From: Planctomycetota bacterium
GTDB lineage: Bacteria > Planctomycetota > Phycisphaerae > UBA1845
DNA: 47,259 nt
Reading direction: 5' to 3'
Assembly: GCA_030616775.1 (NCBI GenBank)
Contig: JAUWWQ010000033.1
Span: 1 to 47,259 of the forward strand
Below, one piece after another: positions 34,708-42,038 of this stretch (within the stretch, counting starts at the first letter, position 1; every line of letters starts with the position of its first letter). The notes beneath the pieces were generated by a model. The model made no database searches. It was not told the origin of the DNA and was given only the letters and a program-made list of their open reading frames with translations. A program made the translations under genes and the position numbers.

Positions 34708-34839
34708 TGAGGAACAGTCCCGCGTATTGTAGGCGTCGGGTTGTTAAGACAACGCGATGCGTTGCCCGATAGATGCGGCTTCTTTAGCCGTGGCGAACTT
34801 CCGGGATCGCAGCTATGCTCCGGTTCCGGAAGTTTTTTT
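34708..34839 (+). ncRNA. Structured leader RNA or small RNA ahead of pyrK
   Basis: About 130 nt between the promoter and a T-run terminator. Helices seen: an 11-bp stem built from TCGGG/CCCGA (34736-34740 / 34765-34769) stacked on CAACGC-GAT-GCGTTG (34750-34764); a 5-bp hairpin CGGCT-TCTTT-AGCCG (34776-34790); and the terminator stem. Competing pairings exist: CCCGCG (34719-34724) can pair with CGTCGGG (34734-34740), and GTTGT/ACAAC (34740-34744 / 34749-34753) excludes the CAACGC helix. Mutually exclusive helices before a terminator and a pyrimidine gene suggest attenuation. I recognise no known riboswitch or PyrR-binding consensus. An independent sRNA is the alternative. Confidence 0.4.
34796..34839 (+). 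terminator. Intrinsic terminator or attenuator before pyrK
   Basis: AACTTCCGG (34796-34804) pairs perfectly with CCGGAAGTT (34826-34834), followed by a run of seven T (34833-34839). It lies just upstream of the likely pyrK start, on the same strand. Confidence 0.65.
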
Positions 34840-34853
34840 GCGCCTGCCGTGGG

Positions 34854-35849
34854 ATGCGTTCCGCATCGGAGAGGGTGAACATCACAAACGACCGCAGAGA
34901 CGCCGTCATTCAGACAGCCGGCATTGTGGCTAATCAGCAGCTCTGCCGTGAGCATTACCGCCTGACACTTAGCCTGGATATGTTTCCCGGAGCAATCCCG
35001 GGTCAGTTTGTTCATCTGAGTTCTGAGCCCGATTCGCCGAGCGGCTATCGTACCTGGGACTCCAGCCGGCGCGCACCGCACGATGCCCACACAGCCAAAC
35101 GCTCCGCCCCGATGTTACGCCGCGCCTTCAGTATCGCCGGTCTTCGAGACGTGTCCGAAGGCATTAATCTTGATGTGATCTACCGCGTGGTCGGAGCGGC
35201 AACCGGCTGGATGAAATCGCTTTCGGTGACGGATCGTCTCAGCCTGCTAGGCCCGCTCGGCAACGGGTTTCCCATTCACAACCGCAAACAGGTTGCCTGG
35301 TTGGTGGCTGGTGGTGTGGGTTTACCGCCGATGCTCTGGCTGGCTGAGGCACTGCGAAACGCGAGCGTGCGTGCGGTTGCGTTCTGCGGTGCGCAAACCA
35401 GTGACCTGCTTGCTTTGACCTTGGAGCCATCCGTCCGTCCGGCCGACGATGCCCGCTGTGCAACGCTCTGTTGCCATGAGTTCGCGCAAAACGACGCGCC
35501 TGTCGTCATCAGCACGGACGACGGTTCCCTCGGTTTTCGCGGCCATATCGGTGCGGCGATGGCGGTCTATCATAAGGCCAACCCGGTCCCGCAGGACGAT
35601 CTTGTTGTTTACACCTGCGGGCCGGAGCCCCTGATGCGGTTCGTCGCTGAGTACTGCGTTGAGCGGGATATCGAATGTTACGCATGCATGGAGCGGGCCA
35701 TGGCTTGCGGCACGGGCCTGTGCCAGTCATGTGTTGTGCCAGTTCGTGACCACACCGATCCAGACGGATGGCGGTACCGGCTGTGCTGCACGGAAGGACC
35801 GGTCTTCAACGCCGCCGAGATTATCTGGGAACCTATTGGCTCGGGGTGA
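34854..35849 (+). CDS. pyrK: Dihydroorotate dehydrogenase electron-transfer subunit
   Basis: Flavin/iron-sulfur subunit that passes electrons from dihydroorotate dehydrogenase B to NAD in pyrimidine synthesis. FAD motif RRAFSIAG, NAD-binding VAGGVGLPPMLWLAEAL, VYTCGPEPLM, and the C-terminal [2Fe-2S] loop CYACMERAMACGTGLCQSC with the fourth Cys in RLCCTEG. About 331 residues, longer than the usual 250-280, with an insert of about 25 residues (SEPDSPSGYRTWDSSRRAPH...) before the FAD motif. The start is uncertain: ATG 34854 is used because it is the first ATG after the terminator; the frame is open back to 34815. No pyrD lies beside it, and tdk is convergent. Confidence 0.88.
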   Translation: MRSASERVNITNDRRDAVIQTAGIVANQQLCREHYRLTLSLDMFPGAIPGQFVHLSSEPDSPSGYRTWDSSRRAPHDAHTAKRSAPMLRRAFSIAGLRDVSEGINLDVIYRVVGAATGWMKSLSVTDRLSLLGPLGNGFPIHNRKQVAWLVAGGVGLPPMLWLAEALRNASVRAVAFCGAQTSDLLALTLEPSVRPADDARCATLCCHEFAQNDAPVVISTDDGSLGFRGHIGAAMAVYHKANPVPQDDLVVYTCGPEPLMRFVAEYCVERDIECYACMERAMACGTGLCQSCVVPVRDHTDPDGWRYRLCCTEGPVFNAAEIIWEPIGSG

Positions 35850-35861
35850 GGTCAACGCGGC

Positions 35862-36470
35862 CTATCGCTCCGTGGCGCCTTGCGGCACCGTGTCGTTTGG
35901 CGCCGGTTCCGGGGGCGGCACCCAACACTTCCGGCAACGGGCTTCGTAACTCTCGGGCCCGCCGACCATGTTGCCGTTGATGATCGGGGTGAACCGCTGT
36001 GTACGGTCGGCCACAACACCGCATCCGCTACAGACGGCGTATTTCACAACCGACTCATCGGCTATCGTGCAGAGGCGCTCCGCCACGGTAAAGGGGCGAC
36101 CCCAGCTATCCCGGTCGAGTGACGTCGTAATGACACTAATACCACGGTCAGCCAGTCCACGCGTAACGTCGACAAGATTGACGTCGAAGAAGTGGGCTTC
36201 ATCGACGGCGGCGACCTCAATCCCCGGTCGAAGATGATCCATAATTTCTTCCGCGGACGCGATCCGAATGGCCGGCCGCGCTTCACCGTCGTGTGACACT
36301 ACGGCATCGGCCCGGTAGCGCTGATCGATCACGTGCTTGAATACCAGGATGGAAAGCGGAGGTAACTCACTGAGCCTACGCAATAATTCCGTGGTTTTCC
36401 CGCTGAACATGCAGCCGGCGATGACCGTAATCATACCGCGCGGCACCGTAGACCCGATAGAAGATGCCAT
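35862..36470 (-). CDS. tdk: Thymidine kinase
   Basis: Salvage kinase that phosphorylates thymidine and deoxyuridine. Type II (TK1-like) fold: P-loop GCMFSGKTTELLRRL, VFKHVIDQRY, Walker B AVDEAHFFD, and the zinc lasso with two CxxC pairs (YAVCSGCG and RCRKCW) flanking TQRFTPIINGN. About 202 residues. The ATG at 36470 (MASSIGSTVPRG) has AGGA upstream; a start at 36434 (MITVIAGCM) is closer to the family start but lacks a ribosome site. The C-terminal PPPEPAPNDTVPQ tail is extra. Convergent with pyrK, with only 12 bases between. Confidence 0.94.
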   Translation of the reverse strand: MASSIGSTVPRGMITVIAGCMFSGKTTELLRRLSELPPLSILVFKHVIDQRYRADAVVSHDGEARPAIRIASAEEIMDHLRPGIEVAAVDEAHFFDVNLVDVTRGLADRGISVITTSLDRDSWGRPFTVAERLCTIADESVVKYAVCSGCGVVADRTQRFTPIINGNMVGGPESYEARCRKCWVPPPEPAPNDTVPQGATER

Positions 36471-36578
36471 ATCATCCTGAAGCCCACCGCTCGTACTGCG
36501 CATGCTCAGATTGTGACCGGATAACCCGCGTCTGTGAAGCGCGGAAATGGAAAGGACGCCCGGCTGAGTTCGCCACAG

Positions 36579-37532
36579 CTAAAGATCATGCCTACGACGG
36601 AGTGATTTTCGTTCGGTCGGAGCTTTTTCAGACCGCTGCGCGGACACTCGTGCCAGATTGGCAAGGCGGACGACGATCTTATCCTCCGGCCACAGCCTGG
36701 CTGCACTTGCAAGTGATTCAGCAGCTTTGGTCATGTTGTTCGAGAAGAAGTAACAGTAACCCAGTACGAACCACAGGTCGCAGTTATCCGCGTCGCTGTC
36801 AACCGCGTCGCGAAGGGCCCCGATATGTTTGAGAAAGTCCGTCCGGTTTCCATACGCGTTGCGGATGTCCATCGGCAGGTAGATGAGCTTGGGCTGCAGC
36901 TCGATTGCTCGCCTCAAGAGCCGAGCCGCCGGCTGGTAATCACCTAGAGCAACATGGGCGTGAGCAGCGCACAGGCGCGAGGTGGGATCACCCTGGTTCG
37001 TCGTAACTGCCAGCAGGAACTGGCGGACCGCCAGGCCGTAATCACCCGCCGCAAACGCCGCGTGACCGGTGACCATGGCCTGTTGATAGGTTGCCAGGCC
37101 TCGTTCCGCCTGGATTTCGAAGCGCTCAAAGTTGCTGCCGTCCGCGAGACCCTGCCGATAGGCCCGCTCGAGATCGTAGCCGTACGGATCGCCGTAATAA
37201 GGCACGCCGAATCGGTAGGTGTAGTCGTCGTGGTAGTAAGCCCGAAGTCGGCCGAAACGCCGGGCGTATCCGCGCGGGCGATGACGGTATGGATCCAAGT
37301 ATCGCGGCCGACCCCACGGCCGATTCGGATCCGGAAAACCGAAGCGGCGCTCGATCTGCAGCGAACGATCCCTATGAGCCTCCTCGGGACAAGGCTGCTC
37401 CCTGGGCTGCTCAAACTCGGACCGACCGTCCCTGTGACGAGCCCTTTGTTGAGCGAACGCGGGCACGACCAGCATTAATCCGCCGACCAGCCACGCTACT
37501 ACTGCTAGAGCGCGAAAATCACGACCAGACAT
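36579..37532 (-). CDS. Secreted TPR protein
   Basis: About 317 residues with a signal peptide (RALAVVAWLVGGLMLVVPAFAQ). The region after it is Arg/Tyr/Pro-rich (GRPRYLDPYRHRPRGYARRF and YYHDDYTYRFGVPYYG). The second half is TPR-like: AMVTGHAAFAAGDYGLAVRQ, AAHAHVALGDYQPAARLLRR and LWFVLGYCYFFSNNMTKAAE. The ATG at 37532 follows AGGTGG. No named family is recognised; planctomycetes have many such periplasmic repeat proteins. Probably a scaffold in the envelope. It is not evidently co-regulated with its neighbours. Confidence 0.72.
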   Translation of the reverse strand: MSGRDFRALAVVAWLVGGLMLVVPAFAQQRARHRDGRSEFEQPREQPCPEEAHRDRSLQIERRFGFPDPNRPWGRPRYLDPYRHRPRGYARRFGRLRAYYHDDYTYRFGVPYYGDPYGYDLERAYRQGLADGSNFERFEIQAERGLATYQQAMVTGHAAFAAGDYGLAVRQFLLAVTTNQGDPTSRLCAAHAHVALGDYQPAARLLRRAIELQPKLIYLPMDIRNAYGNRTDFLKHIGALRDAVDSDADNCDLWFVLGYCYFFSNNMTKAAESLASAARLWPEDKIVVRLANLARVSAQRSEKAPTERKSLRRRHDL

Positions 37533-37708
37533 TGATCCACCTGCCTTTCCCGGCACGGCGCTTCAAGAGGCACACTACGCCGTCAACTCGAGAAACGTCC
37601 TCCGCCTATTATTGTACCAGGAACGGCCAAGGAGGTTCCACCGGCCCATTTTCGTTGCTGACAGTCCGGTCAAACGACATGGACACGGCCAGACGAGGCT
37701 CTTTTTTG

Positions 37709-38476
37709 TCAATTCTGGCTTGAGACGGGCTCGATACTGAGCGGGATGCCCTCGAGCAGAGCGGTACCGATCCGGACATAGGTAGCGCCGGCCTCGATGC
37801 CATACTCGAAGTCGTTGGTCATGCCCAGGGATAGTTCTTTGAACTCCGGGCCACAGATGCGACCGGCAACAATCTCGTCGAACAGCTCGCGCACGCGCCC
37901 GAATACCTGTCGGATGCGCAATCCGTCGTCGGTCAACGGAGCCATCGCCATCAGACCACGGAGCTCGATGTGCTCCAGCGAATTGACCTGCTCGGCCAGG
38001 TGCGTGGTGGCCGCGACGGCGACGCCGTATTTGTCTGCATCGTCCGCTGCATTCACCTCGAGCAGAATGGGCATGACACGGCCGAGCTTGGCGGATTGAG
38101 CATCGATCTCCTCGGCCAGACGGAGACTGTCCACCGAATGGATCATGTCTATCCAGGGTAGCACTGCCTTGACCTTGTTGCGTTGGAGGTGGCCGACCAT
38201 GTGCCACCGCGGCCTGGGACGGGCCCCGGCACTTACGTCGCGTGCCCGGCGGCCCAGCCACTCGTTGATTGCAGCCGCCCGCTTGCTCAATTCCTGTACC
38301 CGGCTCTCGCCAAGGTCGGTGAAGCCCAGGTCCACCATCGTCCGGATAATATCGAGGCTGGCGTATTTGGTGACGGCGACGAGCGTGACACCAGCGGGGT
38401 CCCGCTGGGCACGGTGACAGACATTGTTAATTCGTTGCTCGACCCGCTTCCAGTTTTCAGAGAGCCTTCGTTTCAT
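37709..38476 (-). CDS. YggS-family PLP homeostasis protein
   Basis: PLP-binding, enzymatically inactive alanine-racemase-fold protein that controls free PLP and amino-acid balance. Lys of VTLVAVTKYAS is the PLP lysine; other marks are DLGESRVQEL, WHMVGHLQRNKVK, HSVDSLRLAEEI, LLEVNAADDADKYGV, GLMAMAP and LSLGMTNDFEYGIEAGATYVRIG. About 255 residues. The ATG at 38476 (MKRRLSENWKRV) has AGGA upstream; a longer in-frame start at 38527 is not family-like. Confidence 0.94.
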   Translation of the reverse strand: MKRRLSENWKRVEQRINNVCHRAQRDPAGVTLVAVTKYASLDIIRTMVDLGFTDLGESRVQELSKRAAAINEWLGRRARDVSAGARPRPRWHMVGHLQRNKVKAVLPWIDMIHSVDSLRLAEEIDAQSAKLGRVMPILLEVNAADDADKYGVAVAATTHLAEQVNSLEHIELRGLMAMAPLTDDGLRIRQVFGRVRELFDEIVAGRICGPEFKELSLGMTNDFEYGIEAGATYVRIGTALLEGIPLSIEPVSSQN

Positions 38477-38615
38477 CGTGCAAGATCCTGCATGCGCCGT
38501 AAACTGATCACAACAGCAGCCATCCACCGGCGCCCCAAGTGTCGCGATGCGCCATACCGTCGGCTAATGCTGACGGTGTCGAATCGGGCACGTTCCCGCC
38601 CAACGCACGCATCAT

Positions 38616-39200
38616 TCACTCCTTGTCCTCACGTGCGTTCCGCCCCTGCTTCGCTCCTCTATTGAATCCTTCCTCGAAGGCTGCGAGATTCATATCCACG
38701 GTTTTTGGTGGGACGCTCTCGGAAATGGCCGCACGGAGCGAATTGCGGGATGCCACGCCGGTCAATCCGGCCATGCAGCCCACCATGATCACGTTGGCCA
38801 CCACCTCGCGGCCGAAGGTTTTCTCGGCGATATCCGTTGCCGGCAGGCCAAGGGCACGGATGGTACAGTCACCGGGCTTCACCAGGTCACTGTCGTAGAC
38901 CAGAATCCCGTCTTCCTTCAGGTTGGGGAGATACTTGTCGAGAGCAGGCTGAGACATGGCCACCAACACATCCAGACCAGGCGGCACGAGGTCCAGGATC
39001 TCTCCTTCCGAGATGATCACATCGCTTTTGCAGGCTCCGCCACGCGACTCACTCCCGTAGGACTGGGTCTGCAGGGCGTTGCCCCCGTCCAAAATGCCTG
39101 CATGGCCCAGGACATATCCGGCCATGACAATGCCCTGGCCACCGAAACCGGCCAGCCTGATGTTGGTGCTACGTGTCTTATCCGCAAAAGCGTCAGACAT
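38616..39200 (-). CDS. korC: 2-oxoacid:ferredoxin oxidoreductase, gamma subunit
   Basis: 194 residues. RLAGFGGQGIVMAGYVLGHA near the start, QTQSYGSESRGGACKSDVII and LVAMSQPALDKYLPNL are hallmarks of the gamma subunit, which helps bind CoA or substrate. Fits the beta, alpha and delta subunit genes upstream on the same strand. It is separated from korB by 180 bases of repeats rather than overlapping it, which is unusual for such operons. The paralogue group (2-oxoglutarate versus pyruvate or branched-chain acids) cannot be fixed by eye; Kor is favoured by subunit order and length. Confidence 0.9.
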   Translation of the reverse strand: MSDAFADKTRSTNIRLAGFGGQGIVMAGYVLGHAGILDGGNALQTQSYGSESRGGACKSDVIISEGEILDLVPPGLDVLVAMSQPALDKYLPNLKEDGILVYDSDLVKPGDCTIRALGLPATDIAEKTFGREVVANVIMVGCMAGLTGVASRNSLRAAISESVPPKTVDMNLAAFEEGFNRGAKQGRNAREDKE

Positions 39201-39263
39201 CGGTTGTTAGCCCTCTGATTCTTGCTGCAGGCCTGAGCCCGTAAGATTCACGATCATTCCGGG

Positions 39264-39286
39264 CCGCTCCCTGACGGTCGCGGCTC
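39264..39286. repeat. Interspersed repeat, inverted copy of 28717-28739
   Basis: ccgctccctgacggtcgcgg + ctc; 22 of 23 bases match the reverse complement of the element between the response-regulator gene and rocD. Lies in the korB-korC gap. Confidence 0.8.
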
Positions 39287-39337
39287 TGCCTATTTGTGTC
39301 CGCCGAAATGCCACAATCCGCTGCTTCTCCTTACTAA

Positions 39338-39387
39338 TGACTGACAACTGATAACTGATAACTCAAGACTGACAACTCATCACTCAC
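39338..39387. repeat. Short degenerate tandem repeats in the korB-korC gap
   Basis: Repeated ctgacaact / tgataact units (for example tgacaactgataactgata), low GC against a GC-rich background. The end runs into the last codons of korB. A related string (taactgacaattgatgg) lies upstream of the ATPase gene at 46743. Confidence 0.7.
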
Positions 39388-40219
39388 CCGACGCCCTTTT
39401 CTGGCAGCTCTCATTGATTCGCCGGAGGCTTTCGGTGAACTCGATTCGGTGGCGCTCAACCAGCTTGCCCACAACGATCTTCCCTTCCAGTTCTTCCTCG
39501 CTCATATTCTCGGCAGTTCCAACACCCACCGAGCTCTTTTTGAAATACTCCATAAACGCCACTCCGTCCCGAAGCCCGACACGCCGGCCGTAGCTCACCG
39601 GGCACTGCGAGACGATCTCGATGAAGGAGAACCCTTTTTTCTGAAGGACTTCTTTCATCGCCGCTATGAGCTTGCGAATATGATACGTGGTCCACCGGGC
39701 TACGTAGTTGGCTCCCGCGGCGGCCACTACTTCGGCAATGTTCAAGGGATACTCGGCGTTGCTGTAGGGTGTGGTAGTGGTCACAGCGCCGAAGGGCGTG
39801 GTGGGGGATACCTGGCCTCCGGTCATTCCGTAGATGTAGTTGTTCACCAGAAACACCGCCAAGCCCACGTTGCGGCGCGCGGCATGGATCAAGTGGTTGC
39901 CGCCGATGCCGGCCAGATCGCCATCGCCCGCAATGACCACCACGTTGGCCTGGGGCCTGATCACCTTCACCCCGGTCGCGAAGGCAACGGCCCGGCCATG
40001 CGTGGTGTGCAGGGTATCGCACTTAAGATATGGGCTTGGAATCCAGGAGGAGCACCCGATCCCGGTCACGGAGATGATGTTCTTCGGGTCGATTTCAAGA
40101 TCGTCTATGGCATTGACGAAGGCATTGAGCACCTGCCCGCAGCCACAGCCGGGGCAATGCGTGGTGGGTAGGATCTCTCGGCGCAGGTACCCGAGCAGCT
40201 TGTGTTTGTACTCCCTCAT
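39380..40219 (-). CDS. korB: 2-oxoacid:ferredoxin oxidoreductase, beta subunit
   Basis: 279 residues. Binds thiamine diphosphate and a [4Fe-4S] cluster. Marks: THCPGCGCGQVLNAFVNAI, SVTGIGCSSWIPSPYLKCD, TPP-binding AGDGDLAGIGGNHLIHAARR with NVGLAVFLVNNYIYGMTGGQ, and SPTTPFGAVTTTTPY. The ATG at 40219 overlaps the korA stop (ATGA), so translation is coupled. Reaction: 2-oxoglutarate (or a related acid) + CoA + oxidised ferredoxin to acyl-CoA + CO2 + reduced ferredoxin. Confidence 0.93.
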   Translation of the reverse strand: MREYKHKLLGYLRREILPTTHCPGCGCGQVLNAFVNAIDDLEIDPKNIISVTGIGCSSWIPSPYLKCDTLHTTHGRAVAFATGVKVIRPQANVVVIAGDGDLAGIGGNHLIHAARRNVGLAVFLVNNYIYGMTGGQVSPTTPFGAVTTTTPYSNAEYPLNIAEVVAAAGANYVARWTTYHIRKLIAAMKEVLQKKGFSFIEIVSQCPVSYGRRVGLRDGVAFMEYFKKSSVGVGTAENMSEEELEGKIVVGKLVERHRIEFTESLRRINESCQKRASGE

Positions 40220-41361
40220 GACGTCTCCCGGACGATCGCCGCGTAGACCTCCTCCACGGAATGAGGCACACCTCCGATCTTGGACACGCGTACGACCGGA
40301 ACGCTCACAAACCGCTCCACCTCGCGTGCCAGCTGGCCCAGATTCATCTCCGGCACCAGGATCTTGTTGATGCGCCTCCCGATACCGGCCAGCTTCTCCT
40401 GGCAGAAGGGCCAGATGGTGATCAACCTGAAGTATCCCACCTTTCGCCCCTCGTTCCGTGCCCGCTTGACAGCGCCGAGAGCCGCCCTCGAGGCGGCGCC
40501 GAAGCACACTACGACGGTCTCGGCATCCTCCATGAAGCGCTCCTCGTACCGGATGATGTTCTTCCGGTTTCTGTCGATCTTAGCGTAGAAGCGTGTGATC
40601 AGGCTCTCATGCACATCCTGGGACACTACGTCCCTCATGCCGTCTTCCTTATGGGTCGAGCCGGTGATATGGATGGCCTCCCCTTTGCCATACTCTCGCA
40701 CGGGCTTGATGAGCCCCGACTCATCGGCAGGGTCGAAGCCACCTCGGGGGAAGAGATGCACGTCTGCAAGGTTGGGGAAGGTCAGCCTCTCCCGAAGATG
40801 CCCGATCTCACCGTCCATGAGGAAAATCACGGGATGCCGGTAACGCTCCGATAGGTCGAAGCACGCGATCATCAGATCGAAGCACTCCTGCACCGAGTTG
40901 GGGGCCAGGGCGATCATCTCATGGTCGCCGTGGGTCCCCCACCGGGCTTGAAGTATGTCACCCTGGGCGGGTTTGGTGGCCTGACCCGTCGAGGGACCGG
41001 AGCGCTGGACGTCCACCACCACGCAGGGGGTCTCGGTCATGATGGCGTAACCGATGTTCTCCATCATGAGCGAAAAACCGGGACCGGAAGTTGCGGTCAT
41101 GGCCTTGGCGCCCGCCCGGGCCGCCCCGATCACGGCCGCAATGCTGCCGATCTCGTCCTCGAACTGGACAAAGTAACCGTCCACGTGGGGGAGTTCCTGA
41201 GCCATGGTCTCCGCCACCTCGGAAGCGGGCGTGATGGGATAGCCTGCGAAGAATATGCACCCGCCGACCAGGGCGCCGTAGGCGGCGGCCTCGTCGCCCA
41301 AGGCGAATCGCATTTTGCCGGAAAGGCCGCTCAAATATTGCCGGGCTCTAGCCGTCTCCAC
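40216..41361 (-). CDS. korA: 2-oxoacid:ferredoxin oxidoreductase, alpha subunit
   Basis: About 381 residues. FAGYPITPASEVAETMAQ, FVQFEDEIGSIAAVIGAARAG, TATSGPGFSLMMENIGYA and DVQRSGPSTGQATKPAQGD are the standard alpha-subunit motifs, followed by the transketolase C-terminal-like part (VVVCFGAASRAALGAVKRAR and VLVPEMNLGQLA-like end). Start uncertain: GTG 41361 (used) has GAGG 9 nt upstream and overlaps the ferredoxin gene by 14 bases; the ATG at 41313 (MRFALGDEAAAYGAL) is nearest to the usual family start. Coupled to korB by ATGA. Confidence 0.92.
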   Translation of the reverse strand: METARARQYLSGLSGKMRFALGDEAAAYGALVGGCIFFAGYPITPASEVAETMAQELPHVDGYFVQFEDEIGSIAAVIGAARAGAKAMTATSGPGFSLMMENIGYAIMTETPCVVVDVQRSGPSTGQATKPAQGDILQARWGTHGDHEMIALAPNSVQECFDLMIACFDLSERYRHPVIFLMDGEIGHLRERLTFPNLADVHLFPRGGFDPADESGLIKPVREYGKGEAIHITGSTHKEDGMRDVVSQDVHESLITRFYAKIDRNRKNIIRYEERFMEDAETVVVCFGAASRAALGAVKRARNEGRKVGYFRLITIWPFCQEKLAGIGRRINKILVPEMNLGQLAREVERFVSVPVVRVSKIGGVPHSVEEVYAAIVRETS

Positions 41362-41566
41362 CTTCCTCGTCCTCAATGATAAAGATTGCGAAGTCGGGAC
41401 AATACAGCTCGCACTGCTGGCAATTGCTGCATTCAGCCCCGTTCACGACGTAGGGTGCGTAGTACCCGCGGCTGTTCACCTCCTCGGAGGCCTTGAGCAA
41501 CTTTTTGGGGCAGAAGTGGATGCAGATGCCGCATCCCTTGCAGTACATCTCATCGATGATGATCAT
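41348..41566 (-). CDS. korD: Ferredoxin-type delta subunit of the 2-oxoacid oxidoreductase
   Basis: 72 residues with two [4Fe-4S] clusters: CKGCGICIHFCPKKL and CSNCQQCELYCPDFAI. Accepts electrons from the beta-subunit cluster. The ATG at 41566 (MIIIDEMYCKGC) follows GGAGCGGAAG. The same frame is open upstream to 41845, but that stretch has no motif and is probably leader. First gene of the operon; its end overlaps korA. Confidence 0.92.
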   Translation of the reverse strand: MIIIDEMYCKGCGICIHFCPKKLLKASEEVNSRGYYAPYVVNGAECSNCQQCELYCPDFAIFIIEDEEGGDG

Positions 41567-42038
41567 CGGCTTCCGCTCCAAGATGAAGGGGACCGCAGGA
41601 CGGGCCGCCTCAGACAGAGTCGCGCCGAAAAAGAGCAGGAGCGCGTCTGCAGGCTGACCAAGGCCCACCGCGGCGTTTGCCGCTTGGCTTTGTGCTCGCA
41701 GAACCATCGCCCGGCTCCGGAGTAGCCGGGCTGGATCAGGTGGTCGGTTCCGGCGCGAGAACCATGGACTTTCGGCTTGATCGTAGATCCTCCTCGGCGA
41801 AACAGGCATCATACCCCAGACAACGGTGACGTCGAGCCTTGTCACCGCCTCATGGATGCAGGTATAGTATTGGTGGACGAGGTTGTGGTGGGCACAACAC
41901 CCTGTTGCCTACCAATTCAAGGGACCTTTCCGCGAGTGTTGCCGCGAGCCGCGGGTCTCAGGCCGTGCGACTTCCGCACCGGCCGATGCCTGCGACCTGC
42001 ATGTGCGAGGCGGACGGATCGGTGTCGAGAACCTGCCA
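41567..42038. other. Divergent region between korD and the radical SAM gene
   Basis: About 470 bases containing promoters for the kor operon (minus) and the radical SAM gene (plus). The open frames here have no recognisable domain. A short block cgcgagccgcgggtctcagg (41947-41966) resembles the gagccgcggg element found at 11385 and 23936. Confidence 0.4.
41839..41868 (+). promoter_or_regulatory. Promoter of the radical SAM gene
   Basis: TTGTCA (41839-41844), 18-base spacer, TATAGT (41863-41868); transcription start near 41875, so the coding start lies after that point. Confidence 0.45.

Noticed and set aside
34600-34800. 6S RNA, SRP RNA, tmRNA or a tRNA in the pyrK leader
   Set aside because: No SRP GGAAG core, no T-arm or cloverleaf, no long closing stem of 6S type; only the local helices listed could be supported.
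40220-40507. Longer N-terminus for korB in the same frame
   Set aside because: It lies inside korA on the same strand; the ATG at 40219 overlapping the korA stop and the family start (MREYKHKLLGYL) decide the shorter form.
41567-41845. N-terminal extension of the ferredoxin subunit (open frame to 41845)
   Set aside because: The extra 93 residues show no motif, the ferredoxin has its own ribosome site at 41566, and the family is about 70-90 residues long.
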